Below are positions 7,427 through 14,694 of a stretch of DNA of 18,754 bases, piece by piece (position 1 is the stretch's first letter; each line of letters begins with the position of its first letter). Source of the DNA: Ruminococcaceae bacterium UBA3751 (GTDB lineage: Bacteria > Bacillota > Clostridia > Oscillospirales > Acutalibacteraceae); NCBI GenBank assembly GCA_002371215.1, contig DFGL01000001.1, forward strand, positions 1,834 to 20,587, given 5' to 3'. The position numbers were made by a program, and so were the translations under genes. The notes beneath the pieces were generated by a model. That model searched no databases. It had not been told where the DNA came from and was given only the letters and a program-made list of their open reading frames with translations.

Positions 7427-8428
7427 TTACTTCCAGTTGAGCGCCTTGATACTGAAGCCGAGGCTGTTATCAAGCCTGTTGCGCTGAATTATCGCTATAA
7501 CTTTCTTTTTGCCGCCCTCAGCGAGCTTAGCAGTGCCTTCAACCTTGTAGTAATTTCCGTAACCCATTGACTGAATATTGTCAATTGTTACAGAATGTGT
7601 TTCAGGCTCGTAATCTGAAACTGAAAAGGTATCCGTCTGACTCTTATAAACGATGTTTTCGGTTTTTCCTTCTTCATTTACCTTTGTTTTAAAGTTAATT
7701 ACAGTTTGTCCGAAATACTTGAAAAGGTCAATAACTACCGTGCCGGCAGCGTAATTCTTTGTTGAAATTCCTTCCCTCTGAAGCATCCATAATGCTGCGT
7801 GGGCAGCTGCTTCAATAGGAACTCCGTCAGCGTTTTCATAGCTTGTGTTGTAAAGATAGGGAACCTCAAGCATGCTCTTGACAATCTGCTGGTCCTCTTC
7901 GCTGAATACAACTCTTTCGCCTTTATCACTTGTTTTGGGTGGACGCTCCGTGTTTTTCTTGGTTGTAATCTCAGGCTCCGTTGTCTTGTCGCCCTTCTTA
8001 GTGGGAACAGTTGTTGCTTTTGTCGATTTCGAGGCTTTCTTAGTTGTAGTTTTCTTCTTTTTGCTCTTCTTCGTTTTAGCCTTTGTAGTAAGCTTAACGT
8101 CGGTCTTAACCGTTACGGACTTTCCGTTTTTCTTTGTAACGGGGTCGCCCTTGGAGTTAAGAACAACAGCAACGGTTTTGCCCTTCTTATCAACCTCATA
8201 TTTAACGGCAACCTCTGTAGTAACGGTTTTTCCGTTTTTATCGGTTACCTCTTTTCCGTCTTTATCGGTGGCGGGGACAACTTCAAATCCGTACTCGTCG
8301 TTAGCGTCCTCAATGCCCTGTTCGCTTATTGCAGTATCTTCATCGCTGTCATCCTGCTTTTTGCAAGCCACGAATGCCGATGTAATTAGAACAGACAGCG
8401 CAAGTAAGATTGCGATACTTTTCTTCAA
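7427..8428 (-). CDS. lipoprotein of unknown function with GKxV repeats and Lys/Thr-rich stalk
   Basis: A 333-residue protein, not recognised. It has a lipoprotein signal ending FVAC with the lipidated Cys22. Next come an acidic stretch (24-46), about five short repeats around a K-D/N-GK-x-V core (54-105), and a Lys/Thr-rich low-complexity stalk (about 111-165) that could span the cell wall. A folded-looking C-terminal domain follows (about 172-333), containing PIEAAAHAALWML (204-216) and ending in a beta-rich region. That last domain resembles uncharacterised domains of clostridial lipoproteins, but I cannot name a family. The start is a TTG at 8428, six bases after GAGGTGA; the only nearby upstream alternative runs into a stop. 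It is a single-gene unit with its own promoter (8462-8490) and shares a terminator with the LRR pair. A surface or wall-associated role is inferred from the lipobox and stalk only. Confidence 0.82.
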   Translation of the reverse strand: MKKSIAILLALSVLITSAFVACKKQDDSDEDTAISEQGIEDANDEYGFEVVPATDKDGKEVTDKNGKTVTTEVAVKYEVDKKGKTVAVVLNSKGDPVTKKNGKSVTVKTDVKLTTKAKTKKSKKKKTTTKKASKSTKATTVPTKKGDKTTEPEITTKKNTERPPKTSDKGERVVFSEEDQQIVKSMLEVPYLYNTSYENADGVPIEAAAHAALWMLQREGISTKNYAAGTVVIDLFKYFGQTVINFKTKVNEEGKTENIVYKSQTDTFSVSDYEPETHSVTIDNIQSMGYGNYYKVEGTAKLAEGGKKKVIAIIQRNRLDNSLGFSIKALNWK

Positions 8429-8461
8429 AGCAATTCACCTCTTCAAATTAATTCATTTTGT

Positions 8462-8490
8462 ATTATAAATGTATTAAGATAAAATGTAAA
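8462..8490 (-). promoter_or_regulatory. predicted sigma-A promoter of the lipoprotein gene
   Basis: On the minus strand TTTACA (8485-8490) and TATAAT (8462-8467) are 17 bases apart. The -10 box ends 33 bases before the TTG start at 8428. Confidence 0.7.
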
Positions 8491-8591
8491 TAGAATATTG
8501 GTAAATATAAAAAAATATTAACGGATAATTCATATATTTTACACAATTTGTAGGTCATAATGGGTTAAAATCAATTTATAAACTATAATTG

Positions 8592-8597
8592 GGAGGG
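8592..8597 (+). promoter_or_regulatory. ribosome binding site that suggests an ATT start
   Basis: GGAGGG at 8592-8597 lies eight bases before an in-frame ATT at 8606. No ATG, GTG or TTG lies at a suitable distance in the frame of the downstream membrane protein. The first in-frame ATG (8642) has only a GGAG two bases away. Confidence 0.5.
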
Positions 8598-8605
8598 CGG
8601 TCAGT

Positions 8606-9133
8606 ATTAGTAAAGCAACCAAAATATCATATGCGGGAGTTATGTGCGCGCTGTCATTTGTACTGCTTTATATGAGCTCGATAATATGGATATTTGTATA
8701 CGTTTCTCCGATTATCGGCGGTTTTCTTGTTATGAGCGTTGAGCATACCTTTGGCAAAAAATATGCGCTTTCTCTGTTTATTTCAACGAGTCTGCTCAGT
8801 ATTCTGCTCCTTCCTGATAAAGAACCCGGGCTTGTTTACGCCTTCTTTTTCGGCTTTTACCCATTAATTGCAGAAAGGCTTGACAGTATTAAACCGAATG
8901 CTGTTTCGTTTATAATTAAGCTCCTGATTTTTAACGCCGGAATATTAGCTTCTCAGCTTATAATTATTTATGTTCTCGGAGTCCCGATTGATAATGATGT
9001 CGGAAAATGGGGAATACCGCTTTTTATTGTTTTGTTTAATATACTTTTCGTTATTTATGTAAAAATGTATCCGTTTATTTTATACTTTTATATAAAAAAA
9101 CTTGAAAACCGAATTAAAAATATTATAAAATGA
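8606..9133 (+). CDS. small polytopic membrane protein of unknown function (probable ATT start)
   Basis: A 175-residue hydrophobic protein with about five membrane-spanning stretches and a basic cytoplasmic C-terminus (IKKLENRIKNIIK). Conserved-looking features are GGFLVMSVEHTFGKKYAL, the loop LLPDKEPGLVYAFFFGFYP, and a helix with IIKLLIFNAG. From memory this pattern matches an uncharacterised membrane protein family of about 170 residues common in Ruminococcaceae, whose members begin with a short basic segment (K-T/S-K) before GxxxALS. Here that segment (SKATKISYAG) is encoded upstream of the first ATG (8642). I therefore extend the gene to ATT at 8606, which has the GGAGGG site at 8592. If ATT is not used, the protein is 163 residues from 8642. 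The frame is closed by a stop at 8579. The gene lies 34 bases before the protease gene and may be co-transcribed with it. Function unknown; a transport-related role would be a guess. Confidence 0.78.
   Translation: MSKATKISYAGVMCALSFVLLYMSSIIWIFVYVSPIIGGFLVMSVEHTFGKKYALSLFISTSLLSILLLPDKEPGLVYAFFFGFYPLIAERLDSIKPNAVSFIIKLLIFNAGILASQLIIIYVLGVPIDNDVGKWGIPLFIVLFNILFVIYVKMYPFILYFYIKKLENRIKNIIK
9102..9129 (+). promoter_or_regulatory. possible promoter for the protease gene
   Basis: TTGAAA (9102-9107) and TATAAA (9124-9129) with a 16-base spacer lie in the last codons of the membrane protein gene, 38 bases before the protease start. The region is very A/T rich, so a chance match is possible. Confidence 0.35.
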
Positions 9134-9167
9134 ATTTAATAATAAAAAATGTAAAGGGTGAATATCT

Positions 9168-12100
9168 ATGAAAAAAATAATTGCTGTTTTGCTTGCTGTT
9201 TTAATGACGGGCGTTGTTAACAGTTTCAGCCTTGAGGCTTTAGCCAAAAGTGCAGAAGGGGAGGCAATCGTTGTTCTGAAAAACACTGCAAGCGGTAATT
9301 TCCTCAAAGCGAGCAGAGCTTCGTCTAATTACGGGCGTAATATTAAAATGAAGGAAACATACTCTTTTACCGGCAGAAATCAGTATGATAAAATGAGCAT
9401 TGCAGTCTTAAGGTCGGCTCAGTACAGCAGCGCTGAACTTGCAAAAATGCTTAAGAAGAACTCTGCCGTAAAGTACGCGTTTCCTAACGCAAAAATGAAG
9501 ATAACGTCGCTCACAAATGATGAGTACGCGCAGTATCAGTGGGCTCTTGAAAATACAGGACAAAACGGCGGACTGCCTGACCTTGACGTTAATGCAGAGT
9601 CACATTGGGAAAAGGCTGCCTCATCAGAAAAAGAACAGATTGTTGCAGTTGTTGATACGGGCTTAGACCTTAATAATCCCGAATTTAAGGGTAAAATCTG
9701 GGAAAATAAGCACGGTACAAGACTTCGCGGCAAATACGGTTTTAATTTTGTTGACGGTACGACTGACCCTCAGGATGATAACGGCCACGGAACACACTGT
9801 GCGGGAATCATAACTGCTGCTGCCGATAACGGTACGGGCATCAGCGGTATCAATAAATCAAACGTTAAAATTATGCCTGTAAAATGGCTTGACAGCGAGG
9901 GCTCGGGCGAGCTTGACGATATACTTGCTGCTTATGAGTATATCAACAGAGCCATTGACCTTGGCGACAATGTTGTTGCAATCAGCAATTCCTGGGGCGG
10001 CGGCGGAGACGAGGATTCCGTAAGAACGTTTGAGGAAATATTTGATATTTTCGGTAAAAAAGGCGTTGCAACTCTTGTTGCCGCAGGAAACGAAAAAGTT
10101 AATTTAAGCGAAGATAATAAAGAAGAGGACGATTTTTTCTTCTTCTTTGACGAGGATACGTATGTGTTGCCGGCTTGCTGTAACAGTAAGTATCAGCTTA
10201 CTGTTGCCGCAACTAACGAAAAGGATGAGCTCGCCGGCTTCTCCAATTACTCCGATAAGCTTGTTGATATAGCTGCTCCCGGCACGGATATTCTTTCAAC
10301 CGTTTCTTACGATTGTTTTAATCCTACAATTTACAGTCCCGAAAAGCGTTCGGAGGTTGTTGACGTAATGCAGGATTATAACGGTTCCATAAGCGAGGGC
10401 GATATAGGTTATCCTGAGTTTTTAGAGATTAAGAATAAGAATGATGAAACCTTGAGCGCTAAAATGAGTATTAATTCCGATAATGAGAAATATTTCGGGT
10501 TATCGGGTAAAAGCCTCGGGATTTCTTTTAACACCGAGAATACGGAAAGCGAAGAAATGCCGGCTTGTTGTTTTGAACTGCCGTATACTGTATCGGACGA
10601 TACAAATGATTATAATATCAGCTTTTTAACAAGCAGTAATACTGCTCTTTACGGTAATGTTTACGACGTTCCCTTCGCTTACGATGTTGCAGCTAATTAC
10701 AACAAAATTGACGATTACTATGTCAGCGAGATGTACGTTTACGATACCGATAATGATTGGGACCATAACGTTTTGAATATTGATGTATCCGATTCTTACC
10801 TTGCGGGCACTAAGAGAAAGCTTGTTTTCTTCCTTGAGCCGGAGAATGAAAAGGGCGTTATGGCAATAGACGATTTTGCTGTAAGTACTCCGGGTGTTGA
10901 CAGCTCAAAATTCGGCAAATACGATTTTTACAGCGGTACTTCAATGGCAACTCCGTATGTTGCCGGAGCCGTTGCGCTCCTTAAGAACGCTTATCCCGAT
11001 AGCGATATAAGGGATATTCTCAATATGATTAAGAATACAGGCCGTATTTCCGAGCCGCTTGAAGGATTTGTTGAAACTAAGCGCGTTCTCTCTCTTGACA
11101 ACGTTGAGAAAACACCGCCTATGATTTTCGGCGTTGATTATAACGGCGACGGTAAAGTTGTTATAAGCGGTTCGTTCAGGGAAATTGATAAGGTTGAAAT
11201 TAACGGTGCTGAAGTAACGCCCGTTTCATCATCTATCCATGAGATAACAGTAGCTGATAATAATTACAATACAAGAAAGCTGAACATTGAAGTTACTAAT
11301 AAGTACGGAAGCGATACCTTAATCGGTACGGTTTCTAAGAAAAAGCGTATTAAGACTACAACCGAGGTAATGGGAATGCCTTCGGATACGTCGGGCGGAT
11401 TTATGCTTCCCGCCGGCGATAATGCGTATTATATTGACGCGTACGCTACCGTAGGAGTGCTCAGCGGTAACAGTAAAACAGGATATATGTTTGATGAAAG
11501 CGCTTCTCAGTTTGATTTATATAAGATTTTCGGCGTTAGTGAAAATGAGGAAATCAGCGTATATCCCTCTGCTGCGGCTTACAGTAACGGTAAGATATAT
11601 GCCGTTCTGATTCAGGAGGTAACCACAGCTTCAACGGGAGTTGTTATCGGTTATGAATGTGCGTTCGCCAGCCTTGACCTTGTTAACGGAACGAGCGAAA
11701 AACTCTGTAACGTACCTGAGAAGGTTATGTTTGGCTCATCGCTCGGCGCACTGAACGGTAATATCTATCTTATTGGCGGATATTATGATGACGAATTTTC
11801 AAACACGGTATATTTTTATGATTCAAAGGGTAAAAAGCTTACCGAAACTAACAAGTCGCTTCCTAAGGGAAGAGCATATTCTCAATTTATACAGTACAAG
11901 GATAAGCTTTACGGTTTTTACGGTGCTGATGAAAGCGGAGAGTTACCGTCCGTTCTCTGTTTTGACGGAAACAAGTGGAGCAGTACTGAGCTTAATGCAG
12001 ATACTGACGACTACGTTGAATTCAGTACGGATTCCGGCACTGTAAACCTATATAAAGGAAACCTCGGATACGGTAAAAACGGTCTGTTTCTCAGCGGCGT

Positions 12101-12941
12101 TTATATTTACGGAATGGGGGATACCTATGAGTTTGATGTAACTAAAAACGCACTTGTTGAATCTGACTATACGGTTAATGCAGATAAGAACGGCGTTGAA
12201 CTTATAGGTACAACAATTCCGGGCTGTTATATCGGCTTTGAGGTGGTTTCTGTTGAGCAAGAGGACAGCGACTTTTCATATGAAAGCATAAACAGATATC
12301 ACGCAACGGGCAACAGCGATATTTCTTCCGTAATTAACGGCGGCGGGATATACGGCGAAGTACAGGCGTATAAGCTTGATTTAACTACGTCATACGTCAA
12401 GATTGACGATTCTGCCGTTAAAAACGCTTTTGTAAATGCAGACAGCTTTAACGTCGTTTACGGTAATAATGTAACTATCAGCGTTTTTCCTGATGAAGAT
12501 TATGAGGTAGTAAGCTTTGCCGTTAACGGAGTTAAAGCAACCGAAGAAAAAACTGTCAGAGCCTCTGCTCCGGTAATCAAGGTAACGGCAGTTGTCCGTG
12601 AGATGACTTATGATTGGGGCGACGATGAACACAGTGATATTCAACCCGTTCAGAAAGTAACAAAGCCGGCTAAGCCTAAGCTTAAGGCGAAGGTTAAAAA
12701 AAGGAGAGTAATTCTAAGCTGGAAAAGGATTAAAAAAGCGGACGGTTACCAGATTCAGCGCTATAAAGGTAAAAAATGGAAAACCGTTAAAACAATTAAA
12801 AACGGGAAAAAAGTAAAATTCAAAACAGCTAAGTTTAAAAAGAAAGCAACGGTTAAATACCGTATAAGAGCCTTCAAGCTTGTTGACGGCAAAAGGGTAT
12901 ACGGTAAATGGTCAAAGGTTAAAAAGGTAAAGGTTAAATAG
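9168..12941 (+). CDS. secreted subtilisin-like (S8) serine protease with catalytic-domain insertion, Kelch-like region and basic FN3-like tail
   Basis: A 1257-residue exported endopeptidase. Parts in order: signal peptide (1 to about 27); an I9-like propeptide (about 30-112); an S8 domain (about 118-640) with Asp163 in VVDTGLD, His207 in NGHGTHCAG, oxyanion Asn308 in AAGNE and Ser592 in GTSMATPYVAG; a small beta domain (about 650-720); Kelch-like repeats (about 735-990, clearest at 860-935 with NGNIYLIGGYY and DKLYGFYGA); an InlB-like repeat (about 1093-1144); and a lysine-rich FN3-like module (about 1168-1257) ending GKWSKVKKVKVK. All catalytic residues are present. The Asn-to-Ser distance is 284 residues against 66 in subtilisin, so about 218 residues are inserted (roughly 381-583). 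No LPXTG or membrane anchor is seen. The ATG at 9168 follows AAAGGGTGA. Substrate and maturation are unknown. The tail module links it to the LRR and VanW genes nearby. Confidence 0.93.
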   Translation: MKKIIAVLLAVLMTGVVNSFSLEALAKSAEGEAIVVLKNTASGNFLKASRASSNYGRNIKMKETYSFTGRNQYDKMSIAVLRSAQYSSAELAKMLKKNSAVKYAFPNAKMKITSLTNDEYAQYQWALENTGQNGGLPDLDVNAESHWEKAASSEKEQIVAVVDTGLDLNNPEFKGKIWENKHGTRLRGKYGFNFVDGTTDPQDDNGHGTHCAGIITAAADNGTGISGINKSNVKIMPVKWLDSEGSGELDDILAAYEYINRAIDLGDNVVAISNSWGGGGDEDSVRTFEEIFDIFGKKGVATLVAAGNEKVNLSEDNKEEDDFFFFFDEDTYVLPACCNSKYQLTVAATNEKDELAGFSNYSDKLVDIAAPGTDILSTVSYDCFNPTIYSPEKRSEVVDVMQDYNGSISEGDIGYPEFLEIKNKNDETLSAKMSINSDNEKYFGLSGKSLGISFNTENTESEEMPACCFELPYTVSDDTNDYNISFLTSSNTALYGNVYDVPFAYDVAANYNKIDDYYVSEMYVYDTDNDWDHNVLNIDVSDSYLAGTKRKLVFFLEPENEKGVMAIDDFAVSTPGVDSSKFGKYDFYSGTSMATPYVAGAVALLKNAYPDSDIRDILNMIKNTGRISEPLEGFVETKRVLSLDNVEKTPPMIFGVDYNGDGKVVISGSFREIDKVEINGAEVTPVSSSIHEITVADNNYNTRKLNIEVTNKYGSDTLIGTVSKKKRIKTTTEVMGMPSDTSGGFMLPAGDNAYYIDAYATVGVLSGNSKTGYMFDESASQFDLYKIFGVSENEEISVYPSAAAYSNGKIYAVLIQEVTTASTGVVIGYECAFASLDLVNGTSEKLCNVPEKVMFGSSLGALNGNIYLIGGYYDDEFSNTVYFYDSKGKKLTETNKSLPKGRAYSQFIQYKDKLYGFYGADESGELPSVLCFDGNKWSSTELNADTDDYVEFSTDSGTVNLYKGNLGYGKNGLFLSGVYIYGMGDTYEFDVTKNALVESDYTVNADKNGVELIGTTIPGCYIGFEVVSVEQEDSDFSYESINRYHATGNSDISSVINGGGIYGEVQAYKLDLTTSYVKIDDSAVKNAFVNADSFNVVYGNNVTISVFPDEDYEVVSFAVNGVKATEEKTVRASAPVIKVTAVVREMTYDWGDDEHSDIQPVQKVTKPAKPKLKAKVKKRRVILSWKRIKKADGYQIQRYKGKKWKTVKTIKNGKKVKFKTAKFKKKATVKYRIRAFKLVDGKRVYGKWSKVKKVKVK

Positions 12942-12950
12942 TTATTTAAG

Positions 12951-12975
12951 AGGAGGGCGGTTGCCCTCCTTTTAT
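12951..12975 (+). terminator. rho-independent terminator after the protease gene
   Basis: A perfect 8-bp stem, AGGAGGGC (12951-12958) and GCCCTCCT (12963-12970), with a GGTT loop, followed by TTTATATT. It starts nine bases after the protease stop codon. Its stem core is the same GGAGGG/CCCTCC as the terminator at 7392. Confidence 0.85.
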
Positions 12976-12991
12976 ATTGTGGTATGAAAAG

Positions 12992-13020
12992 AATTACAAA
13001 TTTGTTAATTAAATTACAAA
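12992..13020 (+). repeat. direct repeat AATTACAAA spaced 20 bp upstream of the arabinose operon promoter
   Basis: AATTACAAA occurs at 12992-13000 and again at 13012-13020, start to start 20 bp, close to two helical turns. The first copy also forms the 10-bp palindrome ACAAATTTGT (12996-13005). It lies 17-45 bases upstream of the -35 box, where an activator or looping repressor could bind. The region is A/T rich, so this is suggestive only. Confidence 0.25.
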
Positions 13021-13036
13021 ATAATTAAATTATATA

Positions 13037-13065
13037 TTGAATTATTACAGTGATTGTAGTATATT
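13037..13065 (+). promoter_or_regulatory. predicted sigma-A promoter of the arabinose operon
   Basis: TTGAAT (13037-13042) and TATATT (13060-13065) are 17 bases apart. Transcription would start near 13072, about 39 bases before the kinase ATG at 13111. A palindrome at 13070 covers the predicted start point. Confidence 0.6.
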
Positions 13066-13069
13066 TAAA

Positions 13070-13081
13070 ATAGTATACTAT
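13070..13081. promoter_or_regulatory. candidate operator palindrome at the arabinose operon start site
   Basis: ATAGTATACTAT is a perfect 12-bp palindrome five bases after the -10 box, covering the predicted +1. Position and symmetry fit a repressor operator. It does not match the B. subtilis AraR box, and the regulator gene is not in the window. The palindrome also contains TATACT, which could act as an alternative -10 box, though I find no matching -35. Confidence 0.45.
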
Positions 13082-13110
13082 GATTTCTGATATTATAAAG
13101 GAGAAACGCT

Positions 13111-14685
13111 ATGGCTAAATACGTATTAAGCGGAAACGAGTGTCTCGGAATTGAATTCGGCTCTACAAGAATAAAGCTTGTGCTCGTTGATGAAAACTGC
13201 GGTATTCTTGAAAGCGGCGGTTTTACCTGGGAGAACCGGCTTGAAAACGGAGTCTGGACTTATCATACTGATGAAATCTGGAGCGGCTTACAAACCGCTT
13301 ACAGCGAGCTTAACGAAAAGGTTAAGGCTGAAACGGGCGAATACATAAAGGAGCTTGCCTCAATCGGCTTTTCTGCAATGATGCACGGCTATCTTCCTTT
13401 TGATAAGGAGGACAGGCTTCTCGTTCCGTTCAGAACGTGGCGTAATACAATAACGGGCGAAGCCGCTGCCGAGTTAACGGAGCTTTTTGGCTTCAACATC
13501 CCTCAGCGCTGGAGCATTGCTCATCTCTATCAGGCAATTCTCAATGGTGAGGAGCACGTTAAGGACGTAGCATTCTTTACTACGCTTGCCGGCTACGTTC
13601 ACTTTATGCTTACGGGCGAAAAGGTTCTCGGTATAGGCGACGCTTCGGGTATGTTCCCGATAGACAGTAATATAAACGACTATGACGCAGAAATGCTTGA
13701 AAAATTCAACGCGCTTCCAAAGGTTAAGGAAAACGGTATTGATATTAAAGCTATTCTCCCGCGGGTGCTTCCTGCCGGAGCGAATGCAGGGCGTCTTACG
13801 GAAAAGGGAGTATCGCTTCTTGATAAAACAAACTCCCTTAAAGCGGGTATTCCGCTCTGTCCTCCCGAGGGAGACGCGGGAACGGGAATGACTGCTACGA
13901 ACAGCGTAACCGTAAGAACGGGTAACGTCAGCGCGGGAACGTCAATCTTTGCAATGGTCGTTCTTGAAAATGCGCTTAAAAACGTATATGAAGAAATTGA
14001 TATGGTAACAACGCCTACAGGTAAGCCCGTAGCTATGGTACACTGTAACAACTGCTGTACGGACCTTGATTACTGGACGAAAATATTTACCGAATTTGCT
14101 AAGCTTTCGGGCGGCGAGCTTACTAAACCGCAGATTTACGATTTGCTTTATAACGCCGCTCTTGACGGCGATTCAGACTGCGGCGGGGTTGTTAACTTCA
14201 ACTATTTCTCGGGCGAGCCCGTATCCCATACCGACGACGGACGCCCGATGTTTCTCAGAACTCAGGGCGCAAAGTTCAGCCTTGCAAACTTCTTCAGGGC
14301 ACAGATTTATTCAACGATGTCAACCCTGAAAATCGGAATGAAGATTTTAGAAAAAGAAAACGTAAAAATAGATAAGCTCTACGGTCACGGCGGTCTTTTC
14401 AAAACTCCCGTTGTAGGTCAGAGGCTTATGGCAGGAGCCGTCAACGCGCCGGTTTCCGTTATGAAAACCGCGGGCGAAGGTGGCGCGTGGGGAATGGCTG
14501 TTCTTGCAAGGTACAGTCTTGAAAGCGGCGTTTCACTTGAGGAATATCTTGAAAATAAGGTTTTCGCTTCCTGCGAAAGTTCAACCGAATACCCCGATGC
14601 AAAGGACGTTGAAGGGTTTGAAAAATATATGAAGCTGTATGAAAAAGCGCTTGCGGTAGAAAAAGCGGCGTATGAGAGTATATAG
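13111..14685 (+). CDS. FGGY-family carbohydrate kinase, probable L-ribulokinase
   Basis: Phosphorylates L-ribulose to L-ribulose-5-phosphate, the second step of L-arabinose catabolism; the substrate is inferred from the two downstream genes. The 524-residue length fits FGGY kinases. Seen: an N-terminal phosphate loop with GIEFGSTRIK (13-22), where Glu15 replaces the usual Asp; RTWRNTITG (108-116); the probable catalytic base Asp255 in PPEGDAGTGM; a TGNVSAGTSIF segment (270-280); and the C-terminal GHGGLFKTPVVGQRLM followed by GEGGAWGMA that shapes the ATP site. The sequence is not classical E. coli-type AraB. It resembles the kinase group often annotated as xylulokinase-like in Clostridia and Bacteroides arabinose loci, comparable to AraK of C. 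acetobutylicum (from memory). AAAGGAG lies eight bases before the ATG. It is the first gene of the operon; araA starts nine bases after its stop. Xylulokinase is the main alternative. Confidence 0.88.
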   Translation: MAKYVLSGNECLGIEFGSTRIKLVLVDENCGILESGGFTWENRLENGVWTYHTDEIWSGLQTAYSELNEKVKAETGEYIKELASIGFSAMMHGYLPFDKEDRLLVPFRTWRNTITGEAAAELTELFGFNIPQRWSIAHLYQAILNGEEHVKDVAFFTTLAGYVHFMLTGEKVLGIGDASGMFPIDSNINDYDAEMLEKFNALPKVKENGIDIKAILPRVLPAGANAGRLTEKGVSLLDKTNSLKAGIPLCPPEGDAGTGMTATNSVTVRTGNVSAGTSIFAMVVLENALKNVYEEIDMVTTPTGKPVAMVHCNNCCTDLDYWTKIFTEFAKLSGGELTKPQIYDLLYNAALDGDSDCGGVVNFNYFSGEPVSHTDDGRPMFLRTQGAKFSLANFFRAQIYSTMSTLKIGMKILEKENVKIDKLYGHGGLFKTPVVGQRLMAGAVNAPVSVMKTAGEGGAWGMAVLARYSLESGVSLEEYLENKVFASCESSTEYPDAKDVEGFEKYMKLYEKALAVEKAAYESI

Positions 14686-14694
14686 GAGGTAAGT

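Noticed and set aside
7799..8468. Two long hydrophobic plus-strand reading frames (196 and 198 codons) opposite the lipoprotein gene
   Set aside because: They mirror the Lys/Thr/Val-rich minus-strand protein, whose complement reads as Leu/Phe/Val/Ser. Neither has a good ribosome site, and the minus-strand gene has a lipobox, promoter and terminator.
8584..8589. TATAAT as the promoter of the membrane protein gene
   Set aside because: It would start transcription inside the ribosome binding site, and no -35 box is present at 16-18 bases.
13680..14051. 123-codon minus-strand frame inside the kinase gene
   Set aside because: Opposite a complete FGGY kinase with all motifs; no ribosome site.
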